From: Multifurca ochricompacta
Lineage: Eukaryota; Basidiomycota; Agaricomycetes; Russulales; Russulaceae
Direction: 5' to 3'
Assembly (NCBI GenBank): GCA_022496185.1
Contig: WTXG01000030.1
Coordinates: 124,001 to 188,000 of the forward strand
Length of the DNA: 64,000 bases
A program made the position numbers and the translations under genes. Below the pieces are notes generated by a model that worked only from the letters and a program-made list of their open reading frames with translations, was not told the DNA's origin and did not search any database. Below are positions 35,709 through 46,786 of this stretch, in pieces. How positions within the stretch are numbered: position 1 is the stretch's first letter; each line of letters opens with the position of its first letter.

Positions 35709-36410
35709 GAGGGCGTAGGCCCACCACCCAACGCGGGAAAGTCGTCTGCCGTAAAGTCGCGAGGCAGGGCAGAACCACCTGACGTTGCACCACTGCTACC
35801 GGAAGGAGGCACGCCAGTTCCAGCCTGTGAGGCATAGCTCGTCGCGGGAGTAGTATTACTTGCAGATGTCGCGGTCGGAGGGGTAGCACCGAGCGCCGGG
35901 AAATCGTTCGGGTCGAGTCCGAGTTCGCTTGTGGACGATACAGATGGTGCAGTACCACCCCCACTGCCGTTACCACCACCTATGCTCGATGTCGTACTTT
36001 GTAGATGGGATAAGCTCAGAAGCGCGCTCGTGGGAGGCTGCTGTTGCTGATGGAGTGGGAGGGGTAACTGTGGGTGAGATTGTTGTGATTGCGATTGTTG
36101 TTGTTGTTGCTGTTGGGGATTCGCCCCGCCAAAGGGAAAACCGCCTGGGGTACGTGGTTGAACAAAACCGCCCGGTGTCGGCTGTGGGACCAAATTTTGT
36201 GTTGTTCTGTGATTTTGAAGGCCTGGTGCGGGATAACCTGGCACAATGTTTCTGGGAGGGAGTCCATATGTTGGATATGGACCTCTGAAAGGACCGCCGA
36301 TTCCAGGACCTGGACCGAGACTTGGTGGTCGTTGAGGGGGTTGACCTGTGGATTTAGTGATAAGACTGAAGATTGAAGAAAAGAGTTGAGTAGGCACCTG
36401 GGCGATTCAT
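34160..36410 (-). CDS. NOT2/CDC36: CCR4-NOT complex subunit NOT2
   Basis: NOT2 is a core subunit of the CCR4-NOT complex, which deadenylates mRNA and regulates transcription. Five exons are proposed: 36398-36410, 35427-36345, 34878-35337, 34612-34818 and 34160-34508. The short first exon gives MNRPG, followed by PQRPPSLGPGPGIGGPFRGP. The middle contains twin LDPNDFPALG and TADDFPALG motifs and a long polyglutamine tract. The C-terminal NOT box reads SAADRWGLLGLLAMIKNADP, SLYSTFITPWADS, EPDFHLPGCYNVQPPPPGPG, SDETLFFMFYSSPRDTLQEI and NRNWRYHKELRIWLTKES, then TYTFWDPENWGKERKEMVV. Two single-base slips are apparent, one inside the CAA repeat at about 35673 and one at an A run near 35062 (between AEAQ and KPVAPAPG). 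Its start lies 212 bases from that of RPC9. Confidence 0.93.
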
Positions 36411-36622
36411 TTGTTAGATAGATTTTGATGGAACTTTTTTGTTTATTTTCTTGAATGTCTCAAAGGAAGAGGAAGTAGAAAAGAAGGGCAAAGAGAGTGT
36501 TGGTTGTTACAGTGTCAGTTAATGAAGAGTGTCGATCGACTTTGGGTCACACTCACTCACACTCACACACCCCGTTTCCCTACCCTTCCAACACACATTC
36601 ACCTTTTTCGGTTCATCAACTT
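36411..36622. promoter_or_regulatory. Shared divergent promoter region of NOT2 and RPC9
   Basis: Only 212 bases separate the start codons of NOT2 (-) and RPC9 (+), so the two genes must be driven from one short intergenic region. It contains a CACTCACA-type repeat at about 36550-36572. I cannot identify individual factor sites with confidence. Confidence 0.6.
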
Positions 36623-37408
36623 ATGGAGGTTCGTTCTCTGTTCTTTGTTGTTCTCTGTTCTCTGTTCCCTGTTTAACACACTCTCTTAGATATTGAACTC
36701 TAGAGCAGCTTTACTCTCAAATTATGAAGTTCTTCAACTTCTCAAAGAGCTGGAGGCTGACCACATCGCTCGTACACGTACCGCTCAACGTCTCAAAAAA
36801 GAGGAAGAGGATGCAGCGGCTGCCACTGGCCTTCCACCGCCTCCCATTCCAGATCCACTACTGGCTATATCAGAAAATTTGCGCACAATAGAGGTTGAGG
36901 TGACTAGACAAGGCAAGCAAAAGCGATGATGCTGACTTGTCGTACATAAGGCCATCCAGTATCTCACCGCAGACTATCAACCCACGCGGGTGCAGACCGC
37001 CCAGGGTGTTGAACGACTCACCAAGAACCTCGCCCCCTTCGGCCTCACCAAAGCGGAAAAACTGCAGGTGGTCAATCTCATCCCCGTTGAACCCGTCGAG
37101 CTTTACGTTGTACGTGACATTTCCCTTCCTCTCCTCCACTCGCGTGCTTCATGTTCTCCGCACAGATTGTTGAAGAGCTGGAAGACAGGTTGAGAAACTG
37201 CATGGAAGAAGTGCTCAATATCGTACGCTCTTCAATCGCCCCGCTGACACCGTCATCATCGTCTGCCCTCGCGCTCCTCCCACTCACCGCTCAGCCCCCT
37301 CTCGAAATTGTCGAGGAAACGCCAAGCGGGGGGAAGAATGACGTAGAGATGGATGCTTCCTTATGGGGGATAATGATGGGACGAAGTGGAATACATGGAT
37401 GCAGGTGA
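36623..37408 (+). CDS. RPC9/RPC17: RNA polymerase III subunit RPC9 (C17/CRCP)
   Basis: RPC9 pairs with RPC8 to form the Pol III stalk needed for initiation of tRNA and 5S synthesis. Exons are 36623-36628, 36690-36899, 36951-37109 and 37166-37408. The first coding exon is six bases (Met-Glu). The protein reads ILNSRAALLSNYEVLQLLKE, ISENLRTIEVE, AIQYLTADYQPTRVQTAQGV, LAPFGLTKAEKLQVVNLIPV, EPVELYVIVEELEDRL, all typical of the Rpb4/RPC9 fold. The frame used ends at 37408. A more acidic tail in another frame (VEYMDAGEGVGIEDDLDVED, stop near 37453) looks more like the known ends of this family. A one-base slip near 37376 or an extra intron may therefore have displaced the true stop. Confidence 0.93.
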
Positions 37409-38863
37409 GGGTGTAGGGATCGAAGACGATCTGGACGTCGAGGACGATGAGTAATTGAACCAGTACTGTTGTAAGCACGTTCCATGCATACGCTACCCCT
37501 CTTTTCGTCTTTCGATCACTCACACTCAGTTAATATCAGAATTCGCCAAACGAAGCGAAACGAAACGAAAGCATATCGCCGCAAGAGCACGAACTATGCC
37601 TGCCGCGGATGAAGCTGCGGTCGGCTTGTGTTCACCTTGGCGGAGGCGTGACGCCTAGTCAGTTTCTCCATGGGCAACACCCTAAGATGACATTTCGCGG
37701 TGGCTATGGGAAATTGCAACGCATGGATAACGCATGGATACAAACAAGTGTTTTCGAAATGCCATCCTACCAACCACTTGGGTGACCCCGCTCCCCCGCC
37801 GTCACCGTTGTACCTGACTTGAATATCACCACGAAATTCGCATATAATAATCCATGTGGACTATGTACGTTCTTTGCAAATTTGTGGAGTTCGGCGAGAA
37901 TAAATTATTTCAACCACCATCACTTATTGCAATAATAAAAGGTGATGTTTATTATTTGTTTCAGTACATTTCCCCATCACATCACGCAAGATGAACGCCA
38001 TAAGGAGAACTCCCCCCGACACCTCACGTAAATTGAGAAAATGCCAACCCTCTATGATAGCCTGCGTGGCGATAGCAGGACCCACCCGTGATTCACACAA
38101 TCGAAATCAAAACTTTCGGCCAGCTAGAAAATATTACCGCCTTTATACAGCGATGGTAGTGGCGATGGTGGTGGTGGTGGTGGTGGTGACAGTGACACAT
38201 TCACATTCATTTACGTTTGTTTATGCTTGTTTGTATTCGTGGACAGCGATGGCTCACATTTCTTTAGAAAGATCAAACTTGACAGATGGAGGTCAGTCTC
38301 AGCTTTCGTAGGCGTACGGGACATTGCTCATCAACACTCTACACTTTTAAAGGCACTATTTACGGCCGACGACTGACCATATCTTGCAACGCGACCGGTA
38401 CCGGTGTCATTACCCTATTCCAGAGGTGGGCAGCGAATCGTGAATCCGCCTTAGTACGTGTACAACGCTCAGCACCACAATCTAGTTAGTCCTTCCTCCG
38501 CTCGAATTCGCGCGGTCGTATCTCAGGTCGTTCGGGTAAGACCCATCCCACAATCCCTGTAATTGCTGTAATTGATTTGTCAGAGATTCGCCTAGTATGC
38601 AGTGCGACAGTCGGTTCCCATCATGCTGCAGATATCCCATAATGAGAATCAGTTCAAAATTGGCGCTCACTCAGTGCACACCTCCAGCCGGCCAATTGAT
38701 TTCCATGATTCCTGTCGACCAGATTGTATCGTTATCGTCAAATGCCCACATTGTCAGTATTTTAGGGTATGATGAGGATGCGGTTACCTTTTTTTCCCCT
38801 CACTTCGCTCGAACTATTTATATGAACGCGAAAAAAGGGATGTGAACCCACCCTTAGAGAACC
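37409..38863. other. Spacer
   Basis: I find no supported gene. A (GGT)n-type patch occurs at 38158-38190 and a short AACGAAAC-type repeat near 37545-37570. The right end must contain the promoter of the FAD oxidase gene. Confidence 0.45.
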
Positions 38864-40974
38864 ATGCTCTCTTCTCTTCTCTTTGTTGGTTCCTTCTCTC
38901 TTGGAGCCTCTGCTGTTACTCGTTGTGTTACAAATGACCCGTGCTTCCCAAGCCGGGGATTCTTTCTACTTTCAATGCTTCCATTGGCGGAAAGCTTCAC
39001 AATGAGCGTCCGACCGGTGCGCCTTGCTATCCTACCGACCCTGCCTATGACCCGGCTGCATGTGATACGATCACGAAAAACTACCAGGACGACCAATGGC
39101 GCGAAGACCTTTTCGGAAAGTATGTGCTCCACCTAGTTTTATCATATTTCCAAGGCTTATTAATTCCACATTTTACAGCTTCGAGCAGATCAATTGTGGG
39201 AACGACTTCGTCTTTTTGTGGCATGTCTGATTATTGCGCTTAGGGGAGACTTGTACTTCATCGGATGCTTGCCTTGTTCCACCGAATTCCAACACTTCCA
39301 CTTGCGGTCAGGGAAGCGTCCCATCTTACTCTGTACATGCTACTTCCTCTGAAGAAGTTGTGAAATACGTCAAGTTCGCGACAACACACAACCTTCGAAT
39401 GGTCATCAAGAACAGTAGGTCCCCGCTCCTCCCAATAGTGCAAGGTCCTCACTTACCTTCTTGCAGCTGGTCATGATTACTTGGGACGCTCGTCAGGCAA
39501 GGGCGGGTTTGCGTTGTGGACGCATGGGATGCAGGGCATCTCGCGGAACGAGGCATTCGTTCCTGCTGGCTGCCCCGTCAAATCACAGAACGTCAGCACC
39601 GCCTCACCTTATGATGCCACCACCTTCACTTCACAGGAAGCTTTCTCCATCTCCGTTTCCCCACAGGACGCCGTCACTATCGCCGCTGGAGCACAATGGT
39701 CAACTGTGTACCAATATGCGGAAGATAACAACATCATTATCGTCGGTGGCGACTCGAAAAATGTCGGTGCCGCTGGTGGCTGGATTCAAGGGGGAGGACA
39801 CTCTGTCCTCTCCCCGGCGTACGGTCTGGGCGTCGACAATCTACTCCAGACTACGATTGTAACTGCTGATGGCGTCGAGCGGACGATCAACCAGTGTCAG
39901 GATCCGATCTCTTTTGGCAAGTCCGAGTTAAGACGGCATGCACATTATCGTTGGATTCATAACCCCTTCTCTCTCACAGGGCGATCCGTGGCGGTGGACC
40001 CGGAACTTGGGGTATTCTCACGAGCGTCACTTACAAAGCCCGCCCCGCCGTTCCATTTGCCTGGGTTTCCATCTCCAGCAGCTCTGCAACCGTCGACGAC
40101 AACTATAGCATAGTACAGAAATATATTGAGCATGCGCCCGTCTGGTCGGACCTCGGTGGAGGTAGCTTCATCAATATTTTCCCAAAGGCTGTCGCATTCC
40201 TCGGTGTTGTCCCAAATGTCACCAGTGTGCAAGCGAAGCAAAGCTTTGCCAATGTCGAGGCGGCTCTCCCTCCTGACTCAAGTATATCATACTTTGACGC
40301 GCCCAGTTTCCTGTCGTTCTTCAAGGAAACCTTTGCTATCAACAACGAGATGTGAGTGGTTTGCGTTGAATGCGCACAAACCTCAGTTAATTGGTGTGAC
40401 GCCTGTTTGTGCTCTTTTCCCATCGCTTAGCGTCGGGATAAATTTTCTCCTCGCTTCGAGGTTGATTCCTCGTACCTATTTCGAGACAGATGCTGCAGGA
40501 CTCGCAAGCGCTATTCGTAAGGGCCAGACCTTCCTCGGTGCCAGCGCGGATGTACAGCAGATACAGATCCTTGCGGACTCACCAGCGCCGAAATTCCAGG
40601 ATAATATGACCTCGGTGACGCCTGCGTGGTACGATTCGCTCTGGCATGTGATCTACACGACCGCGTGGGAGAACAACGCAACGATTGAGGAACAACAAGA
40701 ACTGGTCAAGGGCATCCACGATGGGGCGCAGGTTCTACGAGACTATGTGCCAGAAAGCGGAGCCTACCTCAACGAGGCGGACGTGTTCGAGCCGAACTAC
40801 GAAGTGTCATTTTGGAGCGCCGCGAACGCGGCGCGATTAAAAGAGATCAAGGCGAAGTACGACCCTAGGAACGTGTTCCAAGTGTGGAAGGGCATTGGTT
40901 GGGATGGTGCTACGGATCCAAAATTCGAGTGCTATTCTCGGTTGAGCCCAGGAGGCGCCTCGTCGGTGAACTAA
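38864..40974 (+). CDS. Secreted FAD-linked oxidase (VAO/berberine-bridge-enzyme type)
   Basis: The gene encodes a flavoprotein with an N-terminal PCMH-type FAD domain and a C-terminal BBE segment. Exons 38864-39119, 39179-39195, 39244-39414, 39467-39920, 39980-40351 and 40431-40974 total 1814 bases, one short of 605 codons. This matches one missing base near 38948 (before PGILSTFNASIGG). The protein starts with a signal peptide (MLSSLLFVGSFSLGASA). Other blocks are YSVHATSSEEVVKYVKFATT, RMVIKNTGHDYLGRSSGKGG with the likely flavin-linking His, GAQWSTVYQYAEDNNIIIVG, GGWIQGGGHSVLSPAYGLGV, IRGGGPGTWGILTSVTYKA and, at the end, YDPRNVFQVWKGIGWDG. Potential N-glycosylation sites fit secretion. Relatives oxidise alcohols, sugars or secondary metabolites; no cluster partners are present, so the substrate is unknown. 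Confidence 0.92.
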
Positions 40975-42649
40975 GTTTGCCTTGCGCTTGCGGACGGTTC
41001 TGTTGAAAAGTCGAACCCCCTCCGCCCTCCCTCCCCCTCCCTCTCTCTCTCCGAGTAGGGAACAATATAGGTTAATTGACAGATGTTCGCTTCTATTACG
41101 TGCAGCGTACGCCTTTTTTCTGTGGTGGCACTTTCACCATTCTGATTCGGGGGTTAGGAAAAACCAATGTTTGCCACTTAAATACACCATCACAACAGGA
41201 ATCAGATAGGTCATTGTTCAAAATTCGAATATAACTTTTTGTGATCTTAGCAAGATCAAAATAAAACCAACCAAACTACAAGCGTGACTCGGTCTGCAAA
41301 CTTGTCGCTGGTTGTTCACACGGTCGAGGGCAACAATGTGATATATCGCAAGAAAGGACAGCGCGGAATAATGGCACTAGTGCCGATGGATCAAAAGTAC
41401 CACAGGACTGTCTGGTTGGGCCAGAACGACACGGAAAAATGGAACTTTACACCCACTTTTCCTTTGGAAGACGATCTATGACCTAGGCGCCCATAGAATG
41501 CCATGCCAGGGGGAGAGATATTGTAAGGGTCACGCATCACGATCGATCGCGTTTCACACAGACAAGACATTATTTCGCTGACCTGAATATTCACCTGCAA
41601 TTGAAAAAAAATAAACCATGGGAATCAGGGCTTTAAAACTACTACTGCTGCTATTCCCATGGGTCTCTGAAATAAGGATGAACCATTGTGTCAGAGTGGA
41701 AAACGCTGTCTTCACTTCTCAAACCATCTACTGCCCTCACACCCCACTGGCATTTGACCTACAGCTATTCCAGGTGCCAAGGTAGGGGTGAGGAGGATGA
41801 TTACTACTAATGGCCCGGAGTGTTGATAATCAGAATTGCGAAGCAGTGCTCGTACAATGCGTTGATTAAGAGTTAGTTGCTTGCAAAGAGTTGTGAACGG
41901 GTGGGTCGGGTATGGAAATGAGGAGGGGGCCGGGGTTTCACATGTGCGCGGCACCCCTTGGGGAAAAACGAATGTTGAATGTTGCGCAACATTACCACCA
42001 CGGCGTTCACATTGGATACCCAGACAGGTCATCTTATTAAGATGATCATAATTTTGTTCTATGGGCTTAGGATCTAACGGCTAGCGACTAGACTGGAGAC
42101 TAGATTGGAAGAAGTGGAGGCGATCTGTCTGCAAATCCGTGCTGTCAAACACCCTACCGCGTTGACCTGACCACTGAAGGACTGGAAAATGAAAATGTGC
42201 CATGTCTGTCGATTTACGATTTACAAAGTGTGCAGTGACAATGACTGTGCTTTTCATTGGCACGTAAGCCTCGTTGTGCCCACACCACTGGACGTGGGTA
42301 GACATGTCGACATCGTGAGGCTTTGCCAAGGTCGACGGTCATTTGGTCGAAACCTGCGATTAAATCTTCTGATTTTTGAGTGTCGGCGCTGTTGGAGTAG
42401 CAGCCAGCAACGGATAGATACCGGAGATGCCGGCCCGGACCAATAACTCTTTATAAGATAGACTACTGCGTAGTTTAGAACTTCAGTCTTCTACTACAAA
42501 GACTGAGCTATTCGCTATACAGTCTCCCACAGGAGCACGGAAACACCCCAAGGTGAGTCTGGAAATCCAATCTTGACCCTCTTGATTCTCTGTCACCATT
42601 TCACTTTCCTAAAAATCGACGAGAATATCTCTTACATTCAGGGTATTTT
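40975..42649. other. Spacer
   Basis: Only small open frames occur, such as 41284-41481 (+). None has a recognisable motif or splice context. The first part contains the 3' flank of the FAD oxidase gene. Confidence 0.45.
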
Positions 42650-43860
42650 CTCATCTCTACCTCTATTTATCCTCAACGCCCTGTAGGGACCTTTCTTGAT
42701 TTTCTGCCCGATAGGCGACTCTATCGCCACCACTCGTCACATAAGAAAGAAGACCTGGAAAAATTGATACTCCATTTTACTGAACTGAAATTCCTCCCGC
42801 TCCCGCTTCCACATCCATGGGCTGGGATTTGATGCCCCTAGCTATCAAGTTACAACGTTGCTTGTAAGGGATCGGAATTTTGGATAAATTCGAGCCCTAC
42901 TAGTAGCGATGGAGTGAAAAATATTGAGGGGGTGGTCATCCTCTGCCACGAACTCCTCACCTTGTAATTCTCTACAGGCATCCGAGACAGTGTTATAGTT
43001 TTATTCGGGGCCTCTCCTACTCAATCTAGGCTAATCCCTGTCCAAGTGATTGAGTTCCTACGGGGTGCTCGCACCCATCTAATGGTTTCGTCGATGCCTT
43101 CCTCGGTGCTTGCCTTGGACATTTCCTTGTTTCTCTTGCATCGCGCCTTTCGCTTTCGAATGATACTTTTCCGGGTGATGACTTTGACGAACCGATTACA
43201 ATCCCGTTGGGAATACTTCCGAGTCAACTAGAGCCACGGATGCGAGGCTGGTCGCCGTGATCGTGTATATCTAATCATCCAATTATGTGAATCCAGAAAC
43301 CATCGTCCAAATTTGGCTCGACTTTTCATCATCCCAACACCTTGTCACTTTGAACAATCCATAGGCCTTCCGAAGGGTGGGCGTGACCGAGCAAGTCCAA
43401 TTTTTCATCGCAATCAACTCCATGAATCATCTTGATGATAATGGCATCTATTGAAGAAGGCTGCTATTCGAAATTGTCAAGCGTTTCTTACCTCGCCTCG
43501 CTCAAGAGATTTATTTCTTCACGTTTCCCACTCTCTCAACATCAACCATGATATCCTACAAGCCCAAGATGCAAAGAGGAGATCCTATGTAATTTTCCCG
43601 TCACTTATACCCTCTTGGTCGCAGAGAGGATTTTGATAAAATCATGCAATTATACCCCCTTTCCGTCAATGATCCCTTCATGCACCTACCCCTCCGATTC
43701 AATTCAGGGATTCGTGCTATTGTCCGCAGGTTGCGCGAGGTACTAGAGACACCTCGGTCTCGACTGCATATGAAACTTCTAAGTCCATGGGAATCCCTGA
43801 CTTTCGCGCCAACTTTGAACACACGATTGTACTGCAGTTAATTGAAGGATGTCATTGGCT
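42650..43860 (+). pseudogene. Possible decayed protein gene, family uncertain
   Basis: Protein-like pieces appear on the + strand in different frames. They include FLDFLPDRRLYRHHSSHKKE and DLEKLILHFTELKFLPLPLP (about 42690-42825), then NDPFMHLPLRFNSGIRAIVR and LREVLETPRSRLHMKLLSPW (about 43665-43790). The first piece resembles the repeat style of fungal tetratricopeptide-type proteins. No open frame is long enough for an intact gene and no start can be chosen. I report it as a possible relic with low confidence; chance similarity is not excluded. Confidence 0.22.
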
Positions 43861-43897
43861 GTGATGGCTCTTGCGCCTGATGTCAGTCCATGAGTCT

Positions 43898-44930
43898 CAT
43901 GAGAGATAAACATAAGCTATGCCAAGTGGTAACCAGACAAAGGCCATTCCGCAGAAGAATCCCAGTGTGGCACCCAAACCGCCAAGCCACTCTAAGCAAG
44001 CCATATGGATGCATAGTGAGAGCTTGCAAAAGAAGTGAACCGTTCATGCGCACCATATCTTTCGACAAGGGAGGCACCCAGACCATAGACATCAAGGAAG
44101 TCCATTACATATCTCCTAACCCATGCTCTTGCGCGAAGCCGTCGAGTCTGTCAATCAGTCGAGTCAAGTATGAACGCTAACGCTTTTGTATGGAAATCTA
44201 GACTAACTTTGAACCAAAAGAATTGCACGCAGATGGCAAAGCAGACGTAAACGACCGACCAAACATTGAGAGAGACGCGTGGGACTAAGTAGGCGAGCAA
44301 GAAAAAGGGCAAGCTGCTCAATGAAGTGACGGTGAGCGTGCCGTGGAGGGCAAAGATCACCCCAAAGACTGTGCGGTTGTTCGTTCCAATTGAATCAATC
44401 CCAACAGGACGTAAGCGACAGAGACGAGGGTAAGTGCTCACCTCCTCCGACAAAGCGCTTAAAGGAGTAGATGATCGCAGGCGTCAAGTCGATATGGAAG
44501 AACCACTCCCAATTTTTCACGTCTGCCGTTTCGTAGAGGCCAATCCAATACAAGCTCGTATCGGAATCAGTCCATCGCCGTTGTCATCGTGGGTAACTGA
44601 ACAAAGGATTCAACTCACGCAACTGCTAGCAGCGCCCCTGATATCCAATCCAATGTCGTGGGCGCGACGGACTGTCCCATGTAAGTCAGGATAGCTTTGG
44701 CGAGGCCAAAGGTAAACACAACGCTCATGTTGAGTAGTCTGTAGACCGTAAGCTTGACTCCCAATGGTAGTGGCAGAGCATCTGAGCCTGTCGTGTGCTC
44801 GTTCTCATAGACTCGGGCGCTGCTTGGAAGTTGGAAGGTTGAAGAATGGCCCTCTCGCAAATGGGCTATGTGGCACTCACTCGGTAGCTGTGCTCACCAT
44901 CGGTGAGGAGGAAATGGGGTGATCGGACAT
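43898..44930 (-). CDS. Uncharacterised multi-pass membrane protein
   Basis: Exons 44881-44930, 44619-44822, 44442-44554 and 44208-44368 join in perfect phase with GT-AG introns. The N-terminus reads MSDHPISSSPMVSTATDSAR and then VYENEHTTGSDALPLPLGVK. Hydrophobic segments follow: LNMSVVFTFGLAKAILTYMG, TLDWISGALLAVALYWIGLY, VFGVIFALHGTLTVTSLSSL with PFFLLAYLVP, and WSVVYVCFAICVQFFWFK. Between them lie VKNWEWFFHIDLTPAIIYSF and KRFVGG. A further exon from 44147 reads TRRLRARAWVRRYVMDFLDV. A final piece with a hydrophobic stretch (GATLGFFCGMAFVWLPLGIA) ends at a stop at 43898-43900, but the junction between these last two is not certain. At least four membrane helices are likely. I do not recognise the family; it looks like a fungus-specific integral membrane protein. 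Confidence 0.58.
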
Positions 44931-45359
44931 GTCAAAATTGTTTCCGCTCGGGTTCACTGACTCGAAACAACGACATTATGGTCCTTTTAAATATGTAGGA
45001 ACTACTAGCCGTGGTGGCGTCGTGAGTCTGACCATTCGGACAAAGACAAAGCATTATGAGGTATACGCCACTTTGCAGTGCCAGCGTGGCTATTGTGAAG
45101 ACAGAACGCTGCAGGCTGTCAGTCAGCCTTCAATCATTGCCAGCACGTCCACAGCACGTCCAAATCATTGTCTCACGAAGATTGCGCCCGCGAGTGAGAA
45201 AGAGGTCTTTACTGTAATACCGTTATTCGTCAGTTAGCAAGGCGTAAAGCGCTTGCGCCACACACATCCTCCCTCTCCTTAACCTTCATGGCCATCTAAT
45301 ACGTGCGATACTGCTCCCTGCTCCCGAAATCACCTGAGCGACATTGTCTTAAAGGAGAT
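44931..45359. other. Divergent intergenic region
   Basis: This 429-base gap lies between the starts of the membrane-protein gene (-) and the FIST gene (+) and so probably contains both promoters. A small open frame at 44929-45237 (+) overlaps it but shows no protein-like features. Confidence 0.4.
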
Positions 45360-46786
45360 ATGTTGTATTCAAGTACCATTCTCGCACGCAACGCGTCTTC
45401 CATTCTCGCGCACATATCGCGCCTTCCCGCCGAACTCGCAGCCCATCCGCTTCTTTTCGCGCTTTCTGCCAACACCACTGTCTCATCACTGTCTCCTCTC
45501 GTCTCTGCACTGTCCGCACTGTCTTCTCTGGTACCGTCGGATGCCTCTCTGCAGCTACCCATCCCGGCGCCCCTATGGCATGCTCATTAGCATTCTTCCT
45601 CAATGACGACGCTACATCATTTTATAGCGACAAACCTGGCCGACCAGAGACCCAAGTGGGGAGATGGCATTCAATGCGGAACAAGGGTAAGGAGAGCGCC
45701 CAAGGCATCAAGGTTGGATTGGAAGAGAACGTGGACTGGGAGAGTATTTGGAGTCGAAAGTTTGAAGGCAACGTGTTGCCCTCCCCACTTAGGGAACTCA
45801 AGTGTGTCTCCTCCTGCTCCTGCTCATCTTTCTGGACCACACGGATTGATTAATATTTTAGAAAGGAGGACGTGCATACAATAATTACCCTCACAGATAA
45901 CGCTGCTCAAGGTCTCAACCAGTCACTGTCCTCTTTTCCCAATGCGACCAAGGTTGGTCCTTCTCCTTACTACATTTTGCGTGTCCCAAACTCATTTCAT
46001 TTCAAAGTTAGGCCTTTTTGCCTCGTCCACTCCTTTCGTGACAGGAAGGCCATTCACGCTTATTCATAATGGCTCCGTCAAGTCTTCCGGTGCTGTTGGC
46101 ATCGCGCTCTCTGCTGGTCCGCGCCCAGCGTTGCGAACGACCTTCCCTGGTTTACACGCAATAACCAAGCCAATGGAGGTAACTCAGTACGTCACTGTTC
46201 TTAACCTAATCCTCGAGCCGACATAAATGCATGTTCATAGATCGGAGGGTAATCTCGTCAACAAACTCGACAACGCGAACCCCATTTCCATCCTCATCTC
46301 CGCTATTGAGAAGAGTGCACTTTCCGGTCAAGCAGACAAGGACGACGAATTCTATCTTGGTGTGCTGCGTGACGGTGAGCTCTGGCAAGTGCATCATATC
46401 ATGTCTGGGGGTCCCACGCGCGGGACGATGGCGCTTGAGACGGAAACTGCTCCTGGGGAGGGCGTATCTGTTCAGGTACGCCGCTTGTGACCTGATTTCA
46501 ACACTGTAACGAACAAAAACTCACATTCTCTTCATACGCAGCTGTTCCACCGCACCAATAATAATATCACGCCCGCTGTTGTCCTGCCTACTACCGCGAA
46601 ACATTCCCTTACCTTCTTGACTTCGTTGCAATCCGATTTAGCGCCTGCAGAGGAAGAAGAAGAGCGGTCACAGTGTTTCAAGACTCATTTGTGGCCGCCA
46701 GCGAAAATGGATTCATGCTGAGTCGGGGCGAGGAAGCGACGTGGACGTGCATCACGCCTGGTGGTCAGGCTCGGCTGGTTTGGTAG
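45360..46786 (+). CDS. FIST-domain protein
   Basis: FIST (F-box and intracellular signal transduction) domains are thought to bind small ligands; human FBXO22 is a relative, but no F-box is seen here. Exons are 45360-45801, 45862-45952, 46008-46186, 46241-46475 and 46542-46786, all with GT-AG ends and matching phases. Start is MLYSSTILARNASSILAHIS. Later blocks are MACSLAFFLNDDATSFYSDK, QVGRWHSMRNKGKESAQGIK, LGLFASSTPFVTGRPFTLIH, SSGAVGIALSAGPRPALRTT, NLVNKLDNANPISILISAIE, DEFYLGVLRDGELWQVHHIM and, at the end, DSFVAASENGFMLSRGEEAT then WTCITPGGQARLVW. Two missing bases are apparent, near 45567 (G run, before GAPMACS) and near 46665 (before VTVFQDSF). Without them the conserved C-terminus would be lost. 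The cellular role is unknown. Confidence 0.85.

Noticed and set aside
35405..35837. Leucine- and cysteine-run proteins on the + strand
   Set aside because: These are antisense readings of the CAA/CAG repeat in NOT2.
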